A DNA stretch of 9,820 bases from DATHTK01 sp035463295 (GCA_035463295.1 DATHTK010000050.1:1-9820), one strand, 5' to 3'. Positions 1-7,913 are shown, counted from the first letter of the stretch. The notes: a model not told the origin generated them from the letters alone. Numbers and translations are program-made.

Positions 1-2
1 GA

Positions 3-338
3 CGCGAGGAGGCCGAGAGACTACCTCTCGTAAGACACGCGGTGAGCGTCGCTTTCGTGGGGCTCCTCGTATCGCTCTCCGTCGCCGTCGCGCCGCTCTT
101 TTTGGGGGATGCGATCTTGACCCACCGACCTGGGCCAGAGGCGGAGGTCGTACACATCGGCACGCTCGAGTTGTTGACGGCAGTCGTATTCGACATAGGG
201 GTATTCTTGCTGGTCTTCGGCTTCGCGGTCGGTGTAGTGACCTTCTTTGCCAACGCCATCGCCGGTGCTAGCGAGCATGCGGGGCCGGGAGAAGACGCGG
301 GCGACGGTACGGAGGCGCAAGCGGGGAAGAAGCGATGA
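3..338 (+). CDS. mrpB: Mrp/Mnh antiporter subunit B, C-terminal part (partial at window start)
   Basis: The reading frame is open from the window edge, so the start lies upstream; about 111 residues are visible. Two hydrophobic membrane segments are seen. Between and after them is a HIGT motif followed by an FDIGVFLLVFG stretch, which matches the conserved MrpB pattern of a GT pair followed by FDxGV(Y/F)LLVxG. The protein ends in a hydrophilic Gly/Glu/Lys-rich tail. MrpB is a small integral membrane subunit of the multisubunit Na+/H+ (or K+/H+) antiporter, related to a membrane part of respiratory complex I. Its TGA stop overlaps the mrpC ATG (ATGA at 335-338), so translation is probably coupled. 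The alternative, the C-terminus of an MrpA that carries an MrpB-like domain, cannot be excluded because the N-terminus is missing. Confidence 0.83.
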   Translation, partial: REEAERLPLVRHAVSVAFVGLLVSLSVAVAPLFLGDAILTHRPGPEAEVVHIGTLELLTAVVFDIGVFLLVFGFAVGVVTFFANAIAGASEHAGPGEDAGDGTEAQAGKKR

Positions 339-754
339 TCGTCGTCGTCTCGCTCGTGATCTCGGTCATCTTCGGGGCTGGGGTGTTTCTCGTCCTCCAG
401 CGCGACCTGCTCCGGGTCGTCGTTGGCATCGTGCTCATCTCCAACTCTGCGAATCTCTTTATCATCGCCGCCGGGCTCTCCAGGGGAAGGGCCCCCATCT
501 ACCCCCTCTCCGACGGCGACCTTGAGGCCGCCGGGGTGAGCGACCCGCTGGTGCAGGCGATGGCCCTGACCGCCATCGTCATAAGCTTCAGCGTCGCCGC
601 CTTGTTGCTGGCCCTGGTCTACCGGCTCTACGCTTCCCACGGCACCTCGGCCTCGAAGATATCTCCGAGGCCGAGGTGCGCGAGGCCGAGGGTCTGGAGA
701 AGGAGGGCGCCCCAGAGCGCGAGGAGGAGCCCGAGGAGGAACCGGAAGAGGTAG
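335..754 (+). CDS. mrpC: Mrp/Mnh antiporter subunit C, with frameshifted C-terminal tail
   Basis: MrpC is a three-helix NuoK-like subunit of the Mrp antiporter. Residues 1-104 are a good match: an N-terminal helix, then RVVVGIVLISNSANL at 27-41, then DPLVQAMALTAIVISF at 70-85 leading into VYRLY at 95-99, the hallmark order of MrpC. After residue 104 the frame as written gives a very basic Arg-rich tail ending at TAG 752-754. The other frame, from 649, instead gives a very acidic tail beginning GLEDISEAE and ending at TGA 775-777, which overlaps the mrpD GTG start. The acidic version aligns with the usual charged tail after the YR.Y....T segment and restores the operon's four-base overlap style. 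So one base is probably missing around 641-649, by mutation or assembly error. The membrane core is intact either way. Confidence 0.88.
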   Translation: MIVVVSLVISVIFGAGVFLVLQRDLLRVVVGIVLISNSANLFIIAAGLSRGRAPIYPLSDGDLEAAGVSDPLVQAMALTAIVISFSVAALLLALVYRLYASHGTSASKISPRPRCARPRVWRRRAPQSARRSPRRNRKR

Positions 755-773
755 AGTTGCGGGAGGAGACCAG

Positions 774-2171
774 GTGACGGGCTCGGCGCTCCTAACGCTC
801 TCAGCCAGCCTCCCTTGGACGTTCGCGGCGGTGTTGGCCCTTGTGGACGGGCGGCGGCCATGGGCGGGTTGGCTCGCGGTCGCGAGCCTCGGGGCCAGCC
901 TCGCCGCGTTGGTCTGGCTGACGTTCGCGGTCCTCCGCGATGGGCCGGTCGAAGTGGTAGCGGGTGGCTGGCCAGAGGACGTGGGCATCACGCTCAGGGC
1001 CGACGCCTTGGGCCTAACCTTCGCCGTGGTCTCCGTAGGGGTGATCCTGGTCTCCCTGCTCTACGAAGTCGTCAACGGGGTGCGATCCCGTACCTTCCCG
1101 GCGGTGGTCCTCTTTATGGCCGCCGGGCTCTCGGGGCTCTTCCTTACGGGGGATGTCTTCAACTTCTATGTGTTCTTCGAGATCTCCATGACCGCGGCCT
1201 ATATCCTGGCCAGCTACAGGGAGCAAGATCACCAGGTGCGCGCGGCTTTCATCTTCGCCGTCATAAACCTGCTCGGCTCGGTCATCTTTCTCATCGGCAT
1301 AGCCGCGCTATACCACGTCACGGGTAGCCTAGATATGCGGACGATCGCCGAGCGGATAGGCTCGGTGGAGCCGAATTCGGTGATCGCCATAGCGGCGGCG
1401 ATATTCGTGGCGTTCTGCTTGAAGCTCGGGCTCTTCCCGTTCCACTTCTGGCTGCCGGCGGTCTACGTGGGTAGTCACCCCCCGGTCGCCGCCATACTCA
1501 GCGGCGCGCTGGCGAACATCGGTGGCTACGGGCTCTTGCGCTTCGGTGGCGGCATCCTTCCCGAGGAGCTCGAGCTCGGCTCGTCTGCCGTGCTCATACT
1601 CGGCACAGCGAGCATAATTTACGGGGCGTTGCAGGCCATCTCGCGGCGGGATACCTCTGAGGTACTGGCCTACTCGGCGATCGGTCAGGCCGGGTACATC
1701 CTCATCGCCCTAGGTGTCGGCGGACCAGTCGGGTTCGCAGCGGCCGTCCTCTACGCAGTCGTGAACTCCCTGAACAAGTCGCTCCTCTTTCTCGCCGCCG
1801 GACTGCGGGGACCGATGGTGGGGGCGGCGTTCGCCGTCGGGGCCTTCAGCGTCGTCGGCGTGCCTCCGGCAGGCGGGTTTCTCGGAAAGATAGCGCTGTT
1901 CAAGGCAAGCCTCGCGGCGGCTACCATCTCCACGAGCGTGGCCCTCGTCACCCTGGTCTTTCTTGGCGGTGCCCTGTCCTTCTTGTATTCCTTCCAGATC
2001 TACCAGCGCCGCTTTATGGCACCCAGACCGGAAGGCAAGCCGAGCAACCCAGGGGCGCGGGCGCTCATGATCTCCCTGGCGGCGTTCGTGCTGGCGGTGG
2101 GAGTATGGCCCCAGCCGCTCCTCCACGTATGTGAGGCCGCCGCCTCAGTTCTCATTGGAGGCTCCGCGTGA
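774..2171 (+). CDS. mrpD: Mrp/Mnh antiporter subunit D (NuoN/NuoM-like ion-translocating subunit)
   Basis: A 465-residue polytopic membrane protein of the proton-translocating antiporter family shared with complex I NuoL/M/N. The start is GTG 774, with GGGAGGAG at 761-768 five bases upstream. Key residues visible: Glu136 in the FYVFFE segment (TM5 glutamate), Lys217 in LKLGLFPFHFWLP (TM7 lysine), the HPP motif at 235-237, Lys335 in NSLNKS, and Lys372 in GGFLGK (TM12 region). The TM8 motif, commonly LTKxGxY in MrpD, reads LANIGGY here, so Asn248 replaces a usually basic residue. The protein is somewhat shorter than the usual roughly 490 residues, partly because the loop after AAGL (341-344) is short. 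It overlaps mrpE by four bases (GTGA 2168-2171). Position in the operon distinguishes it from a respiratory subunit. Confidence 0.94.
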   Translation: MTGSALLTLSASLPWTFAAVLALVDGRRPWAGWLAVASLGASLAALVWLTFAVLRDGPVEVVAGGWPEDVGITLRADALGLTFAVVSVGVILVSLLYEVVNGVRSRTFPAVVLFMAAGLSGLFLTGDVFNFYVFFEISMTAAYILASYREQDHQVRAAFIFAVINLLGSVIFLIGIAALYHVTGSLDMRTIAERIGSVEPNSVIAIAAAIFVAFCLKLGLFPFHFWLPAVYVGSHPPVAAILSGALANIGGYGLLRFGGGILPEELELGSSAVLILGTASIIYGALQAISRRDTSEVLAYSAIGQAGYILIALGVGGPVGFAAAVLYAVVNSLNKSLLFLAAGLRGPMVGAAFAVGAFSVVGVPPAGGFLGKIALFKASLAAATISTSVALVTLVFLGGALSFLYSFQIYQRRFMAPRPEGKPSNPGARALMISLAAFVLAVGVWPQPLLHVCEAAASVLIGGSA

Positions 2172-2662
2172 AGCGGTATTTTGTGGCGACCGTGCTACTC
2201 ACTCTCACCTACGCTCTCGTTCTGGCGAGCTTTGATCCCTGGGATCTATTGCTCGGCTTCGCTCTCTCTGCGACGTTGCTTTTTCTGTTTCGCGGACCCG
2301 TTTTCGGCGCGGCGTCGGATCCGGAGCCAGGTTTGTTCGAGCGCCTGGTGGCCTTCGGCCCGTTTGCGGTCGTCGTCTTGCGGGATATAGTGGTCGGCAC
2401 CTGGGAGGTCACCCTAGTAACGCTCCATCTCCGGAAGCTGCTCAACCCGGGCGTCGTGGCCGTACCGATAGGGGAGAGGACCCCGAGCGGCGTCACGGTC
2501 TCGGCGTTGGTGACGACCTTGTCACCGGGAGCCTTCCTTGTCGACGTGGACGAGGAGAAAGGGGTTATGCTGATCCACGCGATAGACGCCGGGGACCCGG
2601 ATGCCGTCCGCCAGGCGCACCAGGAGTTCTATCGGCGCTACCAGAGGAAGGTGTTCCCTTGA
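2168..2662 (+). CDS. mrpE: Mrp/Mnh antiporter subunit E
   Basis: A 164-residue MrpE protein, a structural and assembly subunit of the Mrp antiporter. Two hydrophobic segments lie near residues 4-20 and 25-42, and a third amphipathic membrane stretch follows at about 62-88, containing LRDIVVGTWEVTL. The soluble C-terminal half has the typical TPSGVTVSALVTTLSPGAFLVD order, the family's signature where a T.LSPGT-like motif precedes a short acidic turn. The GTG start is six bases after GGAGG at 2157-2161 and overlaps the mrpD stop. The length matches the family (about 160 residues). A 25-base gap with its own ribosome binding site separates it from mrpF, the only non-overlapping junction in this operon. 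Confidence 0.93.
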   Translation: MKRYFVATVLLTLTYALVLASFDPWDLLLGFALSATLLFLFRGPVFGAASDPEPGLFERLVAFGPFAVVVLRDIVVGTWEVTLVTLHLRKLLNPGVVAVPIGERTPSGVTVSALVTTLSPGAFLVDVDEEKGVMLIHAIDAGDPDAVRQAHQEFYRRYQRKVFP

Positions 2663-2687
2663 TCCCGACTTGGAAAGGAGATCCCTT

Positions 2688-2954
2688 ATGCACGAACTGG
2701 TGTTCTTCTTCGCCGCGGCCTGGATGACCGTATTGCTAGTAATCAGCGTGGCGGCCGTGATCCGGGTGCGCTCGACGGCGGGCCGCATCCTCGCCCTGGA
2801 CATGCTGACCCTAATCCTGGTGGCGCTCCTGGTCCTCTACGCGGATGCGAACCGCTCGGCCTACTACCTTGATGCGGCGCTCATACTCGCCCTGCTGGCG
2901 TTCATAGGGACCCTGGCGGCCGCTCGCTACCACGGCGAGAGGAAGATCTTTTGA
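2688..2954 (+). CDS. mrpF: Mrp/Mnh antiporter subunit F
   Basis: An 88-residue protein with three hydrophobic helices at about 4-25, 36-54 and 60-80. The second helix starts RILALDMLT with Asp38, the conserved acidic residue of MrpF (the usual motif is RxxALDxL). MrpF is a small membrane subunit of the Na+/H+ antiporter; in Bacillus the homologue has also been linked to cholate efflux. ATG 2688 is preferred over an in-frame ATG at 2601 that lies inside mrpE, because AAGGAG at 2675-2680 is seven bases upstream and the resulting length is normal for the family. The TGA stop overlaps the mrpG TTG start (TTGA 2951-2954). Confidence 0.93.
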   Translation: MHELVFFFAAAWMTVLLVISVAAVIRVRSTAGRILALDMLTLILVALLVLYADANRSAYYLDAALILALLAFIGTLAAARYHGERKIF

Positions 2955-3319
2955 CGCTGCTTGGGGTCACTTTCTCCTGGCTCGCCGACGCTCTGGTTAT
3001 CCTGGGCGTCTTTATCATGAGCATCGGGGTGTACGGGATGATCCGGATGCCCGACACTTACACTAGGCTGCACGCCGCGAGCAAGGCGGTATTCCTCGGC
3101 GTGATCTCGCTGCTGGCGGCCTCGGTGGTCACCGACGACCCTGCAATCATCTTCCGCGCGATACTCATCGGGGTGTTCCTGATCCTCACGACCCCCGTCT
3201 CCGCTCACGTCATCGCGCGCGCAGCCTACGAGAGGGGCGAGAAAATGGAAACCCCAGGTGCCGTCGACGAGTCGGGGCACGGCCTCAATCGGGAGGCGAG
3301 GTCCGGGCCGCGGGGTTAG
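2951..3319 (+). CDS. mrpG: Mrp/Mnh antiporter subunit G
   Basis: A 122-residue MrpG, the last subunit gene of the operon. Three membrane helices are visible at about 10-30, 46-61 and 66-82. The family signature is clear: GMIRMPDTYTRLHAASK at residues 29-45 and LTTPVSAHVIARAAY at 79-93. A hydrophilic tail of about 29 residues follows. The start is TTG 2951, overlapping the mrpF stop, with AGAGGA at 2938-2943 seven bases upstream. After the TAG there is a small GGCGA/TCGCC hairpin (3319-3333) without a T-run, so no clear intrinsic terminator ends the operon. Confidence 0.93.
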   Translation: MTLLGVTFSWLADALVILGVFIMSIGVYGMIRMPDTYTRLHAASKAVFLGVISLLAASVVTDDPAIIFRAILIGVFLILTTPVSAHVIARAAYERGEKMETPGAVDESGHGLNREARSGPRG

Positions 3320-3394
3320 GCGATCTGCTCGCCGGGGACTCCCGTCGCGAGCGCCGATGGTCCTCCTGGACGGCCCGAGGCCCGTAGCGTCAGG

Positions 3395-3923
3395 TCAGTG
3401 GCTTTCCGTGTATAACCTCCAGCCTCCCCCGCACCTGCGGTAGCCAGTCTCGCAAAGATACGCTTGGTGACGGCTGGTATGGGCTCGTATCTCGCGGACG
3501 CCGAGCCCGCGTGCCATGTTCCGCGCGCCGGCGTATAGCGCCGGCGCCAGACCATCCTCTGCGGCCCGTGGTTCGGCGATTCAGGAGCCCCAAGTGGAGC
3601 AGCCCGGGAGCCTCCCGGAAACGCAAGACAGCCACCACTTTCCCGTCGCTCTCGGCTACGATGAATCGTTCTTCGAAGGCCACCCAGCGGGGTACACCCA
3701 GCGGCTCGAGCAAGGCCGCGATCATGGGGGCGTCCTCCGGCACTCCCCGGCGCACGTTGGTTCGCCCCAACGCGCCCGCGTGCGCGTCGCCCGCGGGTGC
3801 CTCTCCCTCGCGAGCCTTCCGCGCTCGGCGAAGCTCTCACGCCAAGCGCTCCCGTCCGGCCTCCCGCAGCAACTCCTGGTGGCGTCCCTGGACAACGAGA
3901 TAGTATTCCGGCAGTCCGCTCGT
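3395..3923 (-). pseudogene. Decayed GNAT-family N-acetyltransferase with a short N-terminal extension or upstream small ORF
   Basis: Read on the minus strand, one frame from about 3770 gives NVRRGVPEDAPMIAALLE, then FIVAESDGKVVAVLRF and LHLGLL. This is the N-terminal half of a GNAT acetyltransferase (beta1-alpha1 and beta2-beta4). Removing one base near 3581 moves into a frame that continues IAEPRAAEDGLAPALYAGA, then LGVREIRAHTS and ETGYRRCGGGW, and ends at TGA 3395-3397. This is the matching C-terminal half. The upstream frame also reads through a TGA at 3837-3839 into PEYYLVVQGRHQELLREAG, a helical segment like small actinobacterial proteins; a CGA to TGA change would explain the stop. The best place for a start is ACG 3921-3923, four bases after a GGAG, perhaps a lost ATG. 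Family membership would imply acetyl-CoA-dependent acetylation of an unknown substrate. Confidence is high for GNAT ancestry and moderate for the upstream extension. Confidence 0.72.
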
Positions 3924-3940
3924 GTCTCTCCAACCCCCGT

Positions 3941-3970
3941 GGCTAGATCGTCGTGCACGGCAATCTAGCC
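3941..3970. repeat. 30-bp near-perfect palindrome
   Basis: The arms GGCTAGAT (3941-3948) and ATCTAGCC (3963-3970) are perfect reverse complements. The centre around GTGCAC is also self-complementary. Of 15 possible pairs, 13 are Watson-Crick, one is G-T (3951/3960) and one is a mismatch (3949/3962). No T-run follows on either strand, so it does not look like an intrinsic terminator. It lies 18 bases upstream of the possible start of the decayed minus-strand gene, where an operator or leader hairpin would sit. Confidence 0.8.
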
Positions 3971-4436
3971 CGCCATCATGTGATCGGCCTGTGAGAAAGA
4001 TGGGCGTTTTCACAGAGAACCTCCCCCTGACCCCGGCAGGAGCGCCACCCCCTGGCCCGGACGGCCGACCGCGGAAAGAAGGACGGGAAAGGCAGGCACT
4101 ATTGCGAGACGCAGGTGGAGCGGCCTCGAGCCTTGACCCGGTGGCCAGCGCCGTCCCTACGGAACGACCGCCACCACGTGAGCCTGGGCCTGGACCGGCC
4201 GCGGATGGCGAATTCGAGGTCCTGGGCACGAGCGCGTGAATCCCGCGGGGCGAAAACAGTAGTTCGCGCTTTCGGGAAACCTGCGGCGGGTGGGCCGCGC
4301 TCGCTGCGCGAGCCGGGCATGCCGCAAGGCTGAGCCTCGCAACCCACAACCCTTGACCGGCGCCCTCGTTCCGGAGGCACTCGCGTCCGGAAGGGTCGAG
4401 ACACCTCGGTGCCGGTGGCGCCTTTCGGCCGGGCTA
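3971..4436. other. Intergenic stretch with no recognisable gene
   Basis: No frame on either strand gives a protein I can recognise; the open frames here are rich in Pro, Gly, Arg and Ala, as expected from GC-rich non-coding DNA. One hairpin is visible: GCTCGC (4299-4304), a TGC loop, and GCGAGC (4308-4313), extendable by three pairs past a one-base bulge to 4295-4316. It has no T-run. A CCCGCGGG palindrome is at 4242-4249. No tRNA-like T-arm was seen. Confidence 0.5.
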
Positions 4437-4442
4437 TATAAT
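4437..4442 (+). promoter_or_regulatory. -10 promoter box (TATAAT) of a probably leaderless gene
   Basis: A perfect TATAAT ends six bases before ATG 4449. Transcription normally starts about seven bases after the -10 box, which places +1 at or next to the A of the start codon. No Shine-Dalgarno sequence lies between. No convincing -35 box is seen 16-18 bases upstream. Leaderless mRNAs with this geometry are common in actinobacteria. Confidence 0.7.
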
Positions 4443-4448
4443 GCGAGC

Positions 4449-4832
4449 ATGGACGATACCGTGCTAAGGCTGTTCGAGGGTTCATTCGTGATCTGCAGGC
4501 TGGACAAGGACGCCGCCGTACCCGACTGGGCAACCTCGGGCGATCTCTTCTCCGTAACGCGGACCCCGGACGAGTTGTCCATAGTTTGTCGGCATACCGG
4601 GGTTCCGTCGGGGATAGACTGCGAAACCGGGTGGCGGTGCCTAAAGATCGAGAGTCCCTTCGAGTTCGATCTGGCGCGGGTAATCTCCTCCATCGCCGCG
4701 CCGCTGGCCGGGACGGAGGTCGACATGTTCATGGTGGTGACCCAGGACTCGGACTACCTGATGGTCAAGGAGCCCGATCTGGAACGGACCATCGCTGTGG
4801 CGTCGCGGGCCGGTTACTCCGTCCACACGTAA
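4449..4832 (+). CDS. ACT domain-containing protein (COG3603-like)
   Basis: A 127-residue soluble protein matching a family of small tandem ACT-like proteins. Visible signature parts are GSFVICRLDKDAAVPDWA at 11-28, the FSVTRTPDELSIVC segment at 34-47 ending beta-alpha-beta unit one, GWRCLKIESPFEFDL at 61-75, and the closing VTQDSDYLMVKEPDLERTI at 97-115, where relatives usually have a TDYxLVKxxDLxxA motif. ACT domains often bind amino acids and regulate enzymes; the ligand here is unknown. ATG 4449 is chosen because homologous sequence begins there and a TATAAT box sits six bases upstream. An in-frame extension to 4290 would run through the promoter and is of low-complexity composition. The gene stands alone on the + strand, with nothing to show its pathway. 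Confidence 0.87.
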   Translation: MDDTVLRLFEGSFVICRLDKDAAVPDWATSGDLFSVTRTPDELSIVCRHTGVPSGIDCETGWRCLKIESPFEFDLARVISSIAAPLAGTEVDMFMVVTQDSDYLMVKEPDLERTIAVASRAGYSVHT

Positions 4833-4871
4833 ACGACGCGGCGCTCGGCCGGCGGGGGTAGGAGTCGGGAT

Positions 4872-4976
4872 ATGACCACGAGCAGCCGTCAACACGGGGG
4901 TCGATACGCGAGCGTCTCGGACGAAGCGCCGTGTGTCTACCGGGCCCGACGCCACGACGAGACCATTACTCCTTAG
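4872..4976 (+). CDS. Possible 34-residue small ORF
   Basis: ATG 4872 follows AGGAG (4860-4864) by seven bases and is open to TAG 4974-4976. The product is hydrophilic and Arg/Ser-rich, with one Cys and no recognisable motif. Third-position GC is lower than in the firm genes nearby. It may be chance in a 347-bp gap (4833-5179). The gap also holds inverted AGCGTCTCGG/CCGAGACGCT copies (4911-4920 and 4996-5005), one of which lies inside this ORF. Confidence 0.18.
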   Translation: MTTSSRQHGGRYASVSDEAPCVYRARRHDETITP

Positions 4977-5038
4977 GGTCGCGTCCTTGGGGCCACCGAG
5001 ACGCTTCGTTCTGGGCGACACCTCCCCGAGGTCAATCC

Positions 5039-5069
5039 TCCTGTGAAAATTCCAATGGTTCCCACAGGA
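5039..5069. promoter_or_regulatory. Inverted repeat overlapping a possible -10 box
   Basis: TCCTGTG (5039-5045) and CACAGGA (5063-5069) are perfect 7-bp inverted copies separated by 17 bases. The right arm overlaps GATAAT at 5068-5073, a plausible -10 box for the small gene starting at 5180. No good -35 is seen. The layout would suit a dimeric repressor site, but this is inference from position only. Confidence 0.35.
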
Positions 5070-5179
5070 TAATCACATCTGCCCGGTTCAGACTACGGAG
5101 GTAGAAGATCGCAACTTCGGCGGCTTTGAGAAAGCAAAATCGGAGTCCGCGATCGGCTGTTTAGAGCAAGGAGGATCTT

Positions 5180-5377
5180 TTGACCAAGGCGACAGCAGAG
5201 CCGAGGCCATGCCAGGTGCGGAACGAAACGCACCTTCCGTGTAGCCTCCCGGCGACGACGACGATCCTGGGCGTCAGCTTCTGCGAGCGATACGCCCGAG
5301 AACAAGAACGCTATCTCGCCGTAGGAGAGCTCACGCAAGCCTCCAAGGGCGGCGGAGCGGGCTGTGTAGAAGCCTAG
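5180..5377 (+). CDS. Small hypothetical protein with zinc-site-like cysteines
   Basis: A 65-residue protein with TTG start 5180, chosen because AAGGAGG (5168-5174) lies five bases upstream. I do not recognise the family. The sequence has PC at 10-11, PC at 20-21 and FCERYAREQERY at 34-45, so cysteines sit at 11, 21 and 35. This looks like a small treble-clef or zinc-ribbon-like fold in which the second half would normally be CxxC; Tyr38 stands where a fourth Cys would be. It is hydrophilic with no signal peptide or membrane helix. The next small gene begins 58 bases downstream in the same direction and may be co-transcribed. Metal binding is inference from spacing only. Confidence 0.62.
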   Translation: MTKATAEPRPCQVRNETHLPCSLPATTTILGVSFCERYAREQERYLAVGELTQASKGGGAGCVEA

Positions 5378-5435
5378 AGCCACGCGACCGGACCGCGAGA
5401 GAGACGTGTACGAGGCAGATCGAAGGGAGATCCCT

Positions 5436-5642
5436 ATGACAGACCAACTCCACGGGCGGTACTTCGCCCAAGAACTAATGCTGGACCAGGACGCGAACGC
5501 CAGGGAGCAGATCCAGGACGCCCTCGACGACGGCCAAAGCCGGAAATGGCACCTCGTCGGGGTGTCGGACGTCCCGCAGAAGGGCGGCGTTACCCTCTTC
5601 TGGGACACCGCGAGGCCCAGCTTCGGCAGGACCTCCGAATAG
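5436..5642 (+). CDS. Small hypothetical protein
   Basis: A 68-residue soluble protein. ATG 5436 is chosen over an in-frame GTG at 5406 because AGGGAGA (5424-5430) precedes it by five bases. An acidic helical N-terminal part (residues 10-33, Asp/Glu/Gln/Ala-rich) is followed by WHLVGVSDVP at 38-47 and GGVTLFWDTARPSFGR at 50-65. The second part looks like two beta strands with aromatic residues, somewhat like small DUF4177-type domains that have a GWELV strand pair. I do not recognise it and give no function. It follows the cysteine-containing small gene and ends directly before a hairpin. Confidence 0.66.
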   Translation: MTDQLHGRYFAQELMLDQDANAREQIQDALDDGQSRKWHLVGVSDVPQKGGVTLFWDTARPSFGRTSE

Positions 5643-5676
5643 CGGTTCGCGCCTTGCTGTCTCCGCCGCCGAACCG
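5643..5676 (+). terminator. Hairpin directly after small gene; weak terminator candidate
   Basis: CGGTTCG (5643-5649) and CGAACCG (5670-5676) form a 7-bp stem with a 20-base loop, starting on the base after the TAG stop of the preceding gene. No T-run follows, so a standard intrinsic terminator is not supported. It may instead protect the 3' end of the message or end it with help from a factor. Confidence 0.3.
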
Positions 5677-5862
5677 GCTCTCCAGGAGACGAGCACTCTT
5701 CCTTACCGCATCCCAATAGAGCGACCCCCGCGTGTCTGTAAAAATTCTCATCGTCTTCAAAGATCGGTCACATACCCCAAGGCCAAACTGTTGGTAGGAA
5801 GTGACGTTGGTTCGGGGCAGGAGAACCGAGGCTACGAGCGGATGCTTTTGGTTTCTGGCGTA

Positions 5863-5879
5863 CCTCACGAGAGGTGAGG
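5863..5879 (+). promoter_or_regulatory. Hairpin pairing with the ftsH ribosome binding site
   Basis: CCTCAC (5863-5868) can pair perfectly with GTGAGG (5874-5879) across a five-base loop. The second arm contains most of GAGGTGA (5871-5877), a full-strength Shine-Dalgarno match. Closed, the stem would hide this site from the ribosome. Whether it forms in the cell is unknown. Confidence 0.4.
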
Positions 5880-5882
5880 AAG

Positions 5883-7796
<1,914 letters not shown>

Positions 7797-7843
7797 TGCA
7801 GGCTACGGTAACAATCGTTCCAGAGAAGATTTCAAGGATCGTC

Positions 7844-7866
7844 GGACGGCACGCAGTGCGCCGTCC
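7844..7866 (+). repeat. Hairpin between ftsH and the usp gene
   Basis: GGACGGC (7844-7850) and GCCGTCC (7860-7866) form a 7-bp GC-rich stem with a nine-base loop; an alternative inner pairing GCAC/GTGC is also possible. No T-run follows. It lies 47 bases before the usp ATG, so it may be an mRNA processing or stability element or an inefficient terminator. Confidence 0.4.
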
Positions 7867-7913
7867 ACAAGTGTATGCATCGATCACAACAACACAACGA
7901 GGAGTATGTAACG

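Noticed and set aside
1710..2126. A 138-codon minus-strand frame inside mrpD
   Set aside because: Antisense to a conserved membrane protein; the translation is Arg/Glu/Gly/His-rich without domain features.
2601..2687. mrpF starting at ATG 2601
   Set aside because: This would overlap mrpE by 62 bases and add 29 residues not found in the family; ATG 2688 has a good ribosome binding site.
3319..3333. Terminator after mrpG (GGCGA/TCGCC stem)
   Set aside because: Only five base pairs and no T-run follows; too weak to call.
3316..3933. A 205-codon minus-strand frame over the GNAT region
   Set aside because: Its translation is low-complexity Arg/Gly/Ala/Pro; the protein-like GNAT pieces are in the other two minus-strand frames.
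3922..4239. A + strand frame of 105 codons in the intergenic region
   Set aside because: Pro/Arg/Ala-rich with no domain, no ribosome binding site, and it starts inside the decayed GNAT locus.
4290..4448. Longer in-frame start for the ACT-domain gene
   Set aside because: The extension is Arg/Ala-rich, runs through a perfect TATAAT box, and the family begins near residue 1 of the ATG 4449 reading.
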